From: Alicyclobacillus sp.
GTDB taxonomy: Bacteria > Bacillota > Bacilli > Alicyclobacillales > Alicyclobacillaceae
Assembly (NCBI GenBank): GCA_023511295.1
Contig: JAIMBT010000020.1
Span: 1 to 64,000, forward strand
Direction: 5' to 3'
DNA: 64,000 bases
Shown: positions 23,062 to 31,372 of the stretch, piece after piece
How the letters are laid out: every line of letters begins with the position of its first letter
How positions within the stretch are numbered: the stretch's first letter is position 1
Made by a program: the position numbers and the translations under genes
Notes under the pieces: generated by a model
Databases searched by the model: none
What the model saw: the letters and a program-made list of their open reading frames with translations, nothing else
What the model was told of the DNA's origin: nothing

Positions 23062-23871
23062 GTGGGACAGGATGCGACACGTCGGATCTCGCTGCTCGGA
23101 TGCTGGGTCCACCCGCGCCGCAGCGACGCGGGGCGGCGGCGCGGGGCGGTCCGTTGCGGCCCAGGCTCGGGGCGTCCGGTGGGCGTGGCTCGCAGGCGCA
23201 GGGCCGTCGCTGTGTGCAGTTTGGCTGTGTGGCTGACAGGTGCTCTGCTCACTCCGGTGTCCGCTTTCGCCGCGACCGCGGCGACGCCGTCGGAACCATC
23301 CGTCCGGATTGTGATTGACCTCAACCGCCCGGTGTTGCGACTGTACCGCGGCGACGTGCTGGAACGCGCCTATCCGGTGGCGCTCGGCGCACCGCAGATG
23401 CAGACGCCGATTGGGGAGTGGCGCATCGTCGATAAACAGAAGGACTGGGGCGGCGGGTTTGGCACCCGGTGGCTGGGCCTGAACGTGCCTTGGGGGACGT
23501 ATGGAATCCACGGGACGAATCGCCCAGAATCCATCGGAACGTATCAAAGTCACGGCTGCATCCGCATGTACAACCCAGATGTCGAAGAACTGTATGAACG
23601 CGTTCCGCTCGGGACGCCGGTATCCATTCACGGCGATCCACTCCAACACTACCGGGTTCTGGTGCAGGGCAACGTGGGGGCCGACGTGTTGGTGCTACAG
23701 CGGAGGCTGCGCGCGCTCGGGTGGTATCCTGGAAAGTTGGATGGCCGTTTTGGAAGTGGTTTGGAGTGGTCCGTGTTGCTGTTTGAACTCAGCCGCGGGC
23801 TGCCGATGGACGGCCAAGTGGACCGCGGGGACCTGCGTGCGCTCGGGCTGGTTCAGTCGAAAACCGGTTGA
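23062..23871 (+). CDS. L,D-transpeptidase (YkuD) with peptidoglycan-binding domain
   Basis: The 269-residue protein forms 3-3 peptidoglycan cross-links or anchors proteins to the wall. An Arg-rich N-terminus and a hydrophobic segment (about 50-70, ending VSAFA) act as signal peptide or anchor. The YkuD domain (about 80-195) contains IVIDLNRPVLRLYRG, QTPIGEW, the His of YGIHGTN and the catalytic Cys in QSHGCIRM. A peptidoglycan_binding_1-like repeat follows (VLVLQRRLRALGWYPGKLDGRFG). GTG 23062 stands ten bases after AGGAGGGG; further starts up to 22984 are open. Confidence 0.88.
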   Translation: MGQDATRRISLLGCWVHPRRSDAGRRRGAVRCGPGSGRPVGVARRRRAVAVCSLAVWLTGALLTPVSAFAATAATPSEPSVRIVIDLNRPVLRLYRGDVLERAYPVALGAPQMQTPIGEWRIVDKQKDWGGGFGTRWLGLNVPWGTYGIHGTNRPESIGTYQSHGCIRMYNPDVEELYERVPLGTPVSIHGDPLQHYRVLVQGNVGADVLVLQRRLRALGWYPGKLDGRFGSGLEWSVLLFELSRGLPMDGQVDRGDLRALGLVQSKTG

Positions 23872-23941
23872 AGCGGCTTTGGGTGCGTCGCGCCCGGTGA
23901 CTTTGCCACCGGCGCCGGTCTCCCACCGGTGGCAGAGTGGT

Positions 23942-24028
23942 TGGTGCCGAGGACGGGACTCGAACCCGTACGGGGATACCCCCGGCAGATTTTAAGTCTG
24001 CTGCGTCTGCCGATTCCGCCACCCCGGC
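23942..24028 (-). tRNA. tRNA-Leu (anticodon UAA)
   Basis: On the minus strand the 5' acceptor GCCGGGG pairs with CCTCGGC, the anticodon loop reads CTTAAAA (UAA) inside the stem CAGA/TCTG, a long variable arm GGGGGTATCCCC follows, and the T arm has GGTTCGAGTCCC. It ends ACCA, with CCA encoded. The 87-nt length and variable arm fit tRNA-Leu. Confidence 0.95.
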
Positions 24029-24179
24029 GCATATGGTGGACGTCCATGTGACGGATGCCGCCATCCGGCAGCATCCGAAGTCTACCATTCCCATCGTCCT
24101 ACGTCAATCGGCGGTCCATCGGCTGCTGCGTCTCGTCCCTCGTTCCGGCCTTGGCGTGCATTTCCTCTGGCACACGTTG

Positions 24180-24202
24180 TGACGGACCGTCACGGTCCGT
24201 CA
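24180..24202. repeat. Perfect inverted repeat, 10 bp arms
   Basis: TGACGGACCG and CGGTCCGTCA are separated by TCA. It stands about 140 bases before the second GH25 gene, without a T tract, so an operator is more likely than a terminator. TATAT at 24210-24214 might be part of a -10 box close by. Confidence 0.6.
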
Positions 24203-24341
24203 TACCCTGATATATCGACTGCCGCTTGACGGCGCCATGCGGACAAGGGGTTCCGGTGGATGGGGAACGGCTGGTATGCACCCCGGAGCAGACCTCTGGA
24301 GCGTCGCCGAAGCAGTCCTCTGCGACAAGGAGGGAGAGGGA

Positions 24342-25274
24342 ATGCAGGCACGCAGTGCCAGTGATGCCCAGGGCATCGACGTCTCCGCGTATCAAGGGAC
24401 CATCAATTGGAGTCAAGTACGGGCGAGCGGCATCTCGTTCGCGTTTATCAAGGCGACGGAAGGCACCTCGCTCACGGATAGTCTATTCGCGACGAACTAC
24501 GCCCAAGCCAAGGCTGCCGGCGTACTGCGAGGGGCGTATCACTTCGCCCGCCCTGGCGCGAGTGCGGCGGCCGCACAGGCACAGTATTTCCTGCACGTGT
24601 TGGAGGCAGCGGGGGGTGCAGTAGAACTTCCGCCGGTGCTCGATGTGGAAGACGCCGGCGGGCTCAACCAATCGGAACTGGTGAGCTGGATCACCGAGTG
24701 GATGGATGCGGTCCAGACGGCGACGGGTGTGCAGCCGCTCTTGTACACCTACCCAAGTTTCGCGGAGACCTACTTGACGTCGGCCCTGGCCAAGTATCCG
24801 CTGTGGATTGCCAGCTACGGCGTGAACGCTCCGGCCAACGTCAACGGGTGGACAGAGTGGACGTTTTGGCAGTATTCGGATACGGGAACGGTGCAAGGGG
24901 TGACCGGAAGTGTTGATCTCGACGTGTACAACGGCACCGTCGCCCAACTTCGCAGCGCCTACGGATTAACCACCGCGGACCCGGGGGGTACGGTGCAGCC
25001 ATCGACACCCGCGGCGCCGCCGACGTACACCCAGTTCAACGTGTTCGTCCTCGACCACCCGTACGCTGCCATCGCGGTCGGCGACGTCACGTACGTGCTG
25101 TGGACCGCGCTCAACACGCTCGGCACGCCGCACACGTACCGCGGGAACGGCGTCATGAACATCAACGGGACGGACGTCCAGGGTGTTGTGTTCCAAGGGA
25201 ATACGTACCTCCCGTGGAACACGTTGGCGCCCGGCATCAAATCGGAGCGGGTGTGGCACTTCTACACGAGTTAG
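24342..25274 (+). CDS. GH25 lysozyme-like protein with C-terminal stalk domain
   Basis: The 310-residue protein has a GH25 muramidase domain (about 10-210): GIDVSAYQGTINW, KATEGTS, YHFARPG, the catalytic acidic residues in VLDVED, PLLYTYPSF and FWQYSDTG. The C-terminal 90 residues (VFVLDHPYAAIAVGDVTYVLW.. and GVVFQGNTYLPWNTLAPG) resemble a copper-amine-oxidase-N-type stalk domain. No signal peptide is seen. Start ATG 24342 has AGGAGGGAGAGGG upstream. It may act on peptidoglycan in sporulation or lysis, or be a relic of an older phage; it is related in plan to the prophage endolysin. Confidence 0.82.
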   Translation: MQARSASDAQGIDVSAYQGTINWSQVRASGISFAFIKATEGTSLTDSLFATNYAQAKAAGVLRGAYHFARPGASAAAAQAQYFLHVLEAAGGAVELPPVLDVEDAGGLNQSELVSWITEWMDAVQTATGVQPLLYTYPSFAETYLTSALAKYPLWIASYGVNAPANVNGWTEWTFWQYSDTGTVQGVTGSVDLDVYNGTVAQLRSAYGLTTADPGGTVQPSTPAAPPTYTQFNVFVLDHPYAAIAVGDVTYVLWTALNTLGTPHTYRGNGVMNINGTDVQGVVFQGNTYLPWNTLAPGIKSERVWHFYTS

Positions 25275-25352
25275 CCCATTCGCCGGGGGGCCGGACGTCC
25301 GCTGGCGGTGGCGTTTCACATGGGTGGTTCCAGCCGTGCTCACCCGCGGTAT

Positions 25353-25685
25353 TCACGGGCGGCGCCGACGTGATTGACTGCGCAGGACGACCCACACCAT
25401 GATGGCGGCCGCGACGACGGCGCACCCGATGGACCATCCCCAGATTTCGAACGGATTCGAGGTATACCGGAAAAACAGGATGTAGGGCAGGGCTATCAAC
25501 ACGAACAGCACGACCGGGATACCGAGTACAAGCGCAACACTACTGAAATCGCGGCCTTCTTCCTCCGGGAAGGGGCCGCTGGTCGGTTTGGCGGCGGTTT
25601 CGGTGTCTGACTGGCGGGACTCCGAAGGCAGGGACTCGGTGAGCTGGCGGTCACCGTCGGTCTCGCCGGGCATGTGGTCGGTCAT
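25353..25685 (-). CDS. Two-span membrane protein, unknown function
   Basis: The 110-residue protein has a hydrophilic N-terminal 50 residues rich in Glu, Ser and Thr, and two membrane spans (about 51-73, VALVLGIPVVLFVLIALPYI; about 83-102, IWGWSIGCAVVAAAIMVWVV), ending in a basic tail SQSRRRRP. The start at 25685 lies seven bases after GGGAGGTGG. It is divergent from the cytochrome maturation operon. The function is not recognised. Confidence 0.6.
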   Translation of the reverse strand: MTDHMPGETDGDRQLTESLPSESRQSDTETAAKPTSGPFPEEEGRDFSSVALVLGIPVVLFVLIALPYILFFRYTSNPFEIWGWSIGCAVVAAAIMVWVVLRSQSRRRRP

Positions 25686-25731
25686 TCCATCCACCTCCCT
25701 TCGGCGAAGTGTGACACGTCCAAATTCTCGT

Positions 25732-25760
25732 TTGAACGACGTACTTGGTCATAGTATATT
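25732..25760 (+). promoter_or_regulatory. Promoter of the cytochrome c maturation operon
   Basis: TTGAAC (25732-25737), 17 bp, TATATT (25755-25760) fit a SigA-type promoter, about 100 bases before the ccmH-like start. Confidence 0.65.
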
Positions 25761-25860
25761 GGACTCAGGCATTTTGCAAAAATCGACGGAGCTTGGTGAT
25801 GGCGGGTTCAGAGCTGAGGCCTTCAGCCCTCCATCGGCCGTTCGAGAGCGGGGGCAGCGT

Positions 25861-26397
25861 ATGGAGCGCGTTCCGAAGACCCTGTGGCGCGGCGTCTCGG
25901 CCCTCCTGCTGGGTGCGGCGGCGTGTGGCGCGGTCCTCATCGGCTTCCGGGCCGCCGCCAGCCAGCGGTACGAGGCGCTGTCACCGGCAGCGAAGGTAGA
26001 AGCGATTACGGCAGATTTGCGGGCCCCCGGTGACCCGTCCACGGTTGCGACATCCAGCCTCGGACTGGCCTTTGAGATTCGCGAGGAGGTCGCGACGGAC
26101 GTCGACAAAGGCTTATCTCGCGACGCCATCTTGAGGCAGATGGAGCAGCGATACGGACCGCAGGTGCTGGCGGTACCGCGGTTCGCTGGTTTTGGCGTGC
26201 TGACGTGGGTGGTGCCGGCCGCGATGGGGCTCGGCGTACTGGTGGGGGTCGTTTGGTTCGTCCGTCGCTCTGCGGAGGGTGGGGCGGACCGGGCGTTGCG
26301 CGCGTCCGGCGGGCCCTCATCGGACCCAGAGGAAGGCTCCGATGGGGTTCGAACGCCTGAGTACCCGGCCTCCGAGCGCTTGTCAGAGTACCTGTGA
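25861..26397 (+). CDS. CcmH-like protein lacking the CxxC motif
   Basis: The 178-residue protein has an N-terminal membrane span (about 12-30), a helical domain and a second span (about 115-134). It matches CcmH in EIREEVATDVDKGLSRDAILRQMEQRYGPQVL and the following hydrophobic part. In classical CcmH the segment before this reads LRCxxC and reduces the haem-binding cysteines of apocytochrome c. Here it reads LRAPGD (53-58) with no cysteine at all, and the only Cys of the protein lies in the first membrane span. It cannot act as a thiol reductase and may be a structural subunit of the ligation complex. Confidence 0.72.
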   Translation: MERVPKTLWRGVSALLLGAAACGAVLIGFRAAASQRYEALSPAAKVEAITADLRAPGDPSTVATSSLGLAFEIREEVATDVDKGLSRDAILRQMEQRYGPQVLAVPRFAGFGVLTWVVPAAMGLGVLVGVVWFVRRSAEGGADRALRASGGPSSDPEEGSDGVRTPEYPASERLSEYL

Positions 26398-26484
26398 CAG
26401 CTCTCGGGTGGCGGATGGCATCGCCGACCACGCCGAGCACCTAACTTTTGGCCACTTTTCGATTACATAGGAGCGTGGACGCAG

Positions 26485-26919
26485 ATGAAGGCCACGAGGG
26501 TGAACACGCGGTGGAGGCTGGTGGCGGCGCTGGTCGTCGTGGTGTGCGTCATTGGGTTGTTGGTGCGGACGGCCATCACGCATGCCAGCACGTACTACGT
26601 GACGGTCGCGCAGTACCTGGAGGAGTCTCCGCAGGACCAAGCGCGCCAGACCACCATCAGCGGAGAAATCATCGGTTCCTCTGTGCAGTGGAACCCGCAG
26701 ACGCGCCTTTTGCGGTTTGACATCGAGGACAAGACCGGCGGACCCCGCGTGCACGTCACGTACCAAGGCGACAAGCCGGACGACTTCAGCAACAACTGGC
26801 CGGTGGTCGTCACCGGCCGTCGGCAGCCGACGGGCGACTTTCTCGCGACCAACCTGCTCATCAAGTGCCCGTCGAAGTACGAGGCAGCGAACCAGACCGC
26901 ACAGGGGGGCTCTCAGTGA
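26485..26919 (+). CDS. ccmE: CcmE haem chaperone, Cys-type
   Basis: The 144-residue protein has one N-terminal membrane anchor (about 11-31) and the OB-fold domain of CcmE: ISGEIIGSSVQWN, RFDIED, PVVVTGRRQPTGDFLATNLL. The haem-binding site, normally HxxxY, reads CPSKY (Cys128, Tyr132). Cys-type CcmE is known from archaea and Desulfovibrio, where CcmE carries haem through this Cys. It receives haem from CcmABC and passes it to CcmF. The gene ends with a GTGA overlap with ccmF. Confidence 0.88.
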   Translation: MKATRVNTRWRLVAALVVVVCVIGLLVRTAITHASTYYVTVAQYLEESPQDQARQTTISGEIIGSSVQWNPQTRLLRFDIEDKTGGPRVHVTYQGDKPDDFSNNWPVVVTGRRQPTGDFLATNLLIKCPSKYEAANQTAQGGSQ

Positions 26920-29120
26920 TTGCCGGATGGGTCGGCGAGATCGCACTGCGACTGCTGTTTGTGCTCGTCGTTGCAAGTGCGGCCTCTCACGTTGTCGCCA
27001 TCGCGACTGGGCGCGGCACATGGAGACGGCTGAGCCGCATCGGCATGAGTGTCCAGTTCGCTTGTGTCGCCGTCGCCTCGGTCTGCCTGTGGCACCTGCT
27101 GATTACGACGAACTTTCACTACGCGTACGTGGTGGACTACACGAGTCGAGGGTTGCCCCTCGTGTACCGGATTGCGGCGTTTTGGGGCGGTGACGCGGGC
27201 TCATTGCTGTTCTGGTCGCTGGTGTTGACCATGTACGGGATGGTGACCGCATTCTCCCGCCACGAGGATTCCGAAAGAATGTTGCCGATTGTCAACCTGA
27301 TTGTCACCTGCGTGATTGGCTTCTTTACCCTCGTCATGAATGTCGGAGCGAATCCGTTTCAGCGCTTGCCACACGCAGCGGCGGTTGGGAACGGGCTCAA
27401 TCCCCTGCTGCAGAACCCGGGGATGACGGTGCATCCCGTGAACGTGTACCTCGGCTACATCGGGTTCACCATCCCGTTCGCCTACGCCATCGCCGGTCTG
27501 CTCTTGAAGAAAACCGATGCTACGTGGCTCCGGGTGACGCGCCGCTGGACTTTGGTCTCCTGGCTTTTCCTTGGTGTCGGCATCATCTACGGCGCTCACT
27601 GGTCGTATGAGGAACTCGGTTGGGGCGGGTATTGGGCGTGGGACCCCGTTGAGAACGCAGCCCTGCTGCCGTGGCTTACAGCGACGGCGTTTTTGCACTC
27701 CTCCATCGTCCAGGAACGAAAGGGCATGCTCAAGTCCTGGAACGTCCTCCTCATCGCGTTGACCTACTTCTTATCCCTGTTGGGGACGTACCTGGTTCGC
27801 AGCGGCGTGCTCTGGAGTATCCACGCCTTTGCCAATGGCCTCCTCGGCAATTACTACCTGGTATTCATGGGGGTCGTCTTGGTCGCGACGGTTGCCATCA
27901 TCACCGCGCGTTGGCGCGTGTTGCGGCCTGAACGGTCGTTTGAAGCGGTGGTCTCCAAAGAGTCCGCGTTTATGCTGAACAACGTGCTGTTCCTCGGCAG
28001 CACGTTTGCCATCCTCTGGGGCACGGTATTCCCGCTGGTGTCCGAGGCGGCGACCGGCCAGACGATGGACGTGTCCGCGCCGTATTACAACGCCGTGAAC
28101 TTGCCCCTCGCGGTTTGCATTCTGGCGCTGATGGCCGTCGGGCCGTTTGTGGCCTGGCGCCGTTCCTCGTGGAGTCACGTGGTCCAAGCCGTTTGGATGC
28201 CGTTGATTGCGGCGGTCGTACTGGGGCTGGCGGCGACGGAGTGGCTACGGGTGCACTACAGTGCGCCGACTTTGCTCTCCACCCTCGGCATGGTGGCGGC
28301 GGCCTTCGCCATCCTGTCCGTGCTGTGGGAGTACGTGCAGTCCGTCCGGGCTCGAATGACCCTGACTCAGGAACCTTGGTACCTGTGCTTGGCCCGGCTC
28401 ATCCGTCGTAACCAGCGGCGATTTGGAGGGTACATCGTGCATCTGGCTTTGGCGGTGATTGCCCTCGGTATCGTCGGTTCCGGGGCGTACCACATCCAGA
28501 ACCAACAGGTGATGAAGGTCGGGGATACCGCCCACATCGGCGCGTACACCGCCAAGTTCGTCGGCATGGGTGTGGCCGAAGGGGACGCCGGTGAGACCCG
28601 ACAGCTGTACGCCAACCTCGTCATCTCGCGGGGAGGACGCACGATTGGCGTCCTCCGGCCGGCCGCCGTGTTTTACGAGAACGGCGATGCGCCGACGACC
28701 GACGTGGCGCTCTTCTCGCGCCCGATGCAGGACCTCTACGTCGTGATGCTCGGCACCGCTGGAAGCAACGAGGCCATCTTCGACCTGCACGTGAATCCCA
28801 TGGTGCAGTTCATCTGGTTCGGCGGGTACCTGTTCATTGTCGGCACCTTGATTGGCCTCTGGCCGGAACGGAGGGCGGCGGAACGCAGGGCTGAAGTCGG
28901 TGCGGAAACGGACGGGCTACTGGCTGATTTGGCGGACCTGGAGTACGACTTCCGCATGGGCAAGCTGGATGCGGCCCGGTATACGGCCGAGCGCGGGCAA
29001 CTCGAGCAGGCCATCCGCCTGGCCGAAGCGGAAAGGGACCAGTTGCGCCTCCGATTGGAGGCGGAGGTTGCTGCGGAGGCGGAGCGGTTGCGCGCTCGAG
29101 AAGGGGGGACCGCGTCATGA
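26916..29120 (+). CDS. ccmF: CcmF cytochrome c haem lyase with CcmI-like tail
   Basis: The 734-residue protein has about 15 membrane spans and the WWD motif of haem-handling proteins (GWGGYWAWDPVEN), plus conserved TVHPVNVYLGYIGF and TYFLSLLGTYLVRSGVL. It joins haem to apocytochrome c outside the membrane. After the last span a cytoplasmic extension of about 80 residues follows, including LADLEYDFRMGKLDAARY, a segment otherwise found in CcmI-type proteins. GTG 26916 overlaps the ccmE stop. Confidence 0.92.
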   Translation: MIAGWVGEIALRLLFVLVVASAASHVVAIATGRGTWRRLSRIGMSVQFACVAVASVCLWHLLITTNFHYAYVVDYTSRGLPLVYRIAAFWGGDAGSLLFWSLVLTMYGMVTAFSRHEDSERMLPIVNLIVTCVIGFFTLVMNVGANPFQRLPHAAAVGNGLNPLLQNPGMTVHPVNVYLGYIGFTIPFAYAIAGLLLKKTDATWLRVTRRWTLVSWLFLGVGIIYGAHWSYEELGWGGYWAWDPVENAALLPWLTATAFLHSSIVQERKGMLKSWNVLLIALTYFLSLLGTYLVRSGVLWSIHAFANGLLGNYYLVFMGVVLVATVAIITARWRVLRPERSFEAVVSKESAFMLNNVLFLGSTFAILWGTVFPLVSEAATGQTMDVSAPYYNAVNLPLAVCILALMAVGPFVAWRRSSWSHVVQAVWMPLIAAVVLGLAATEWLRVHYSAPTLLSTLGMVAAAFAILSVLWEYVQSVRARMTLTQEPWYLCLARLIRRNQRRFGGYIVHLALAVIALGIVGSGAYHIQNQQVMKVGDTAHIGAYTAKFVGMGVAEGDAGETRQLYANLVISRGGRTIGVLRPAAVFYENGDAPTTDVALFSRPMQDLYVVMLGTAGSNEAIFDLHVNPMVQFIWFGGYLFIVGTLIGLWPERRAAERRAEVGAETDGLLADLADLEYDFRMGKLDAARYTAERGQLEQAIRLAEAERDQLRLRLEAEVAAEAERLRAREGGTAS

Positions 29121-30070
29121 ACCACTGCAACCGGAAAGTCCATCCGAACGTGTTCTCGAGGGTGGGCACCGCGCTGCGCAGGCGGCGAACACTGGCTCGC
29201 ATGCTGACGGCGTTCGCTTTGGGGTTTGCCGGTTGGTCCGCTGGGGTCGCCGGTTCCCCGGCGTTCGCGGCCTCGCGTGCAGCCGCGGGTGAAGTGGTAT
29301 CGGACGACGTGATCTTGCTGCCCTCCGGGTCCTCCTTGCAGGTGGCGGAGCGCCTCAACATCCGCGTACCGGGTCGGCAAGCGGAAGACGTTTCCATTCC
29401 GATCCCGAGCGGTGCTGAGCAGGTGACCGTGACCAATGTGCCGCCGGGCGCGAGTTCCATCGAGAATGGGAGGATACGTCTGCATCGTGTGGATGCGGCG
29501 GGTGTCAGCCCCGTCGTCACCTTCTCCATCCCGGTGCACGGCCAGACTTCCATCCAACTCACGCTGCACTTCGACATGGCGGTCGACTTGATGCACATCT
29601 ACGTCCCCATCGGCAACATGGCGCTGTCGGCGCCCGGGCTGATGACACAGACGGAGACGACCCAGATTGCGGGAACCGACTTCCGGGTGTTCACGCACGG
29701 CCAGCTCCCCGCCGGCAGCGATTATACCCTGGGCCTGTCCGTATTGCCGTCGGTCACCCAGGATGCTTCGACCGATGGTTTACCGGTGATTGGGACCGAC
29801 AGTCAGAGTACAGCCAGCGGGGTGCAGGCGGTCGGCAACCTCGTGCTGGCTGGGGCGATTCTCGTCATTGCTCTGCTCGGTATCCGCTCGACCATGGCGC
29901 GGCGACGCCGCACACCGGAGGGGGCAACGGACGCGTTGTACCAAGCTTGGGAAGATATCGAGGTGCGCTTCGCGCGGGGCCAGTTGGACGAGGTGGAGCG
30001 GGATCGGCGGGCGGCAGCGATTCGCCGTCGGCTGGCGGAGATTCGGCTCTCTGGGCGGGGAGGGCGGTGA
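29117..30070 (+). CDS. Secreted, membrane-anchored protein of the ccm operon, unknown
   Basis: The 317-residue protein has a long basic N-terminus and a signal peptide (about 25-50, ending PAFAA), an extracellular beta-rich domain (about 58-230, SLQVAERLNIRVPG, QLTLHFDMAVDLMHIYVP), one membrane span (about 240-258) and a cytoplasmic tail (about 265-317) with DALYQAWEDIEVRFARGQLDEVE. That tail resembles the CcmI-like tail of CcmF in the same operon. ATGA and GTGA overlaps bind it to ccmF and ccmA. It may replace the apocytochrome chaperone role of CcmI/CcmG/CcmH; this is inference. Confidence 0.7.
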   Translation: MNHCNRKVHPNVFSRVGTALRRRRTLARMLTAFALGFAGWSAGVAGSPAFAASRAAAGEVVSDDVILLPSGSSLQVAERLNIRVPGRQAEDVSIPIPSGAEQVTVTNVPPGASSIENGRIRLHRVDAAGVSPVVTFSIPVHGQTSIQLTLHFDMAVDLMHIYVPIGNMALSAPGLMTQTETTQIAGTDFRVFTHGQLPAGSDYTLGLSVLPSVTQDASTDGLPVIGTDSQSTASGVQAVGNLVLAGAILVIALLGIRSTMARRRRTPEGATDALYQAWEDIEVRFARGQLDEVERDRRAAAIRRRLAEIRLSGRGGR

Positions 30071-30699
30071 AGGGCGTACTCGCGTTGACGGGTGTTTACA
30101 AGGAGTACAATTTACGGCCCGTCCTGGAAGATGTACATCTTCGGTTGGAACCGGGACAACGGGTGGCGCTATCAGCCCCGAATGGCAGCGGGAAATCCAC
30201 GCTGATTCAGATTCTAGCGGGCTTGTCTCGGCCGACCCGAGGCGCGGTGACCTGGAGCGGACGGCCGCTGGACGCGGCAGCTCGCCGCTGTTTGGGCGTA
30301 TTGCTGCAACAACCGATGTTGTACGGAGATCTGACCGGGCGGGAGAACCTCGTCTTCTTCGCACGGCTGTATCGGCTGGCAGAAGCGCGACAGCTCGCCG
30401 ACCGTTGGTTGGCGGAAGTCGGCCTCGACGACAGCGCGCAGGTGCGGGTGCGCGAATACTCGAAGGGGATGAAGCAACGCCTGGCCCTCGCGCGCTGTCT
30501 GCTGCACGGGCCGCGCGTGCTGTTGTTGGACGAGCCGTTCGACGGCCTGGACACGGCCTCGCGGGCGTACTTTGAGGGACGGTTTGACGCGTTCGCGAAG
30601 GCAGGCGGCACCCTTTTTCTGGTCACCCACCACCCGGAGGAAGCCAGGCAAATGGACCGTCAATTGACCATCCGCTTCGGGCGCGTGAGGGAGTCGTGA
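30067..30699 (+). CDS. ccmA: CcmA ABC transporter ATP-binding subunit
   Basis: The 210-residue ATPase has Walker A (APNGSGKST), Q-loop (LGVLLQQPMLYGDLT), signature (REYSKGMKQRLAL), Walker B (VLLLDEPFDGLD) and the H-switch (LVTHHPEEA). With CcmB and CcmC it loads haem on, or releases haem from, CcmE. GTG 30067 overlaps the previous stop by four bases. Confidence 0.88.
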   Translation: MKGVLALTGVYKEYNLRPVLEDVHLRLEPGQRVALSAPNGSGKSTLIQILAGLSRPTRGAVTWSGRPLDAAARRCLGVLLQQPMLYGDLTGRENLVFFARLYRLAEARQLADRWLAEVGLDDSAQVRVREYSKGMKQRLALARCLLHGPRVLLLDEPFDGLDTASRAYFEGRFDAFAKAGGTLFLVTHHPEEARQMDRQLTIRFGRVRES

Positions 30700-31370
30700 A
30701 CTCGGTGCAGGTATTTTGGACCCTGGTGTGGAAAGATCTGCGTGCCGAGATGCGCGGTGGGCGATTCGTCGTCTCGTGTCTGTCGTTCGGCGTGCTGATG
30801 GTGCTCATCGTCGGAATGGCCTTGAACGCGGCGCCGCATCTGCCGGCCAGTTGGGCTTCGGGGCTATTGTGGATGGTGCTGTTCTTCACGACGGCGCTGG
30901 CGATGACCCGGCATGACGCGAAGGAGCAAGAATTCGGCGGCTGGATGGGACCCTGGCTCGCGCCCATCGACCGCAGCCTCGTGTTTTACGCGAGGTGGTG
31001 CGCCGCGTGGTTCATGGTGCTCGTCGCCAGCGTCGGTTTGATTGCTCTGTTTTTCATCATCTTGAATGTTCCGTTTCCGGTGGCGTTCGGGACGTTCGTC
31101 GCCGTGGTGGCGGCGGGCACCCTGGCCTTGTCCGGCGCAGGGACGCTGCTCGCGACGCTGGCTGGGCAGAGCAGTTTGCGCGAGGTGTTGGTGCCCATTT
31201 TGCTCTTTCCGATTTCCATCCCGCTGTTCCTCGCGCTGATTCGCTTGACCTGGCATGCCTTGGACCCCGCCGTCATCGCGGGCGCGGCGTGGGTGGAGAT
31301 TGTCGGTGCGTACCTCGTCGTCGTCGGCGTTCTGCCATGGTTGCTCTACGAGCTCATCCTGGAGGTGTAG
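30696..31370 (+). CDS. ccmB: CcmB haem exporter membrane subunit
   Basis: The 224-residue protein has six membrane spans and the family opening VFWTLVWKDLRAEMRGG, followed by LALSGAGTLLATLAGQSSLREVLVPILLFPISIP, a hallmark of CcmB. It is the permease partner of CcmA. GTG 30696 overlaps the ccmA stop. The gene leads directly to ccmC. Confidence 0.88.
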   Translation: MNSVQVFWTLVWKDLRAEMRGGRFVVSCLSFGVLMVLIVGMALNAAPHLPASWASGLLWMVLFFTTALAMTRHDAKEQEFGGWMGPWLAPIDRSLVFYARWCAAWFMVLVASVGLIALFFIILNVPFPVAFGTFVAVVAAGTLALSGAGTLLATLAGQSSLREVLVPILLFPISIPLFLALIRLTWHALDPAVIAGAAWVEIVGAYLVVVGVLPWLLYELILEV

Positions 31371-31372
31371 AT

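Noticed and set aside
23900-23935. GCCACCGG/CCGGTGGC hairpin as a terminator after the L,D-transpeptidase gene
   Set aside because: It lacks a T tract in both directions, so it cannot be called an intrinsic terminator.
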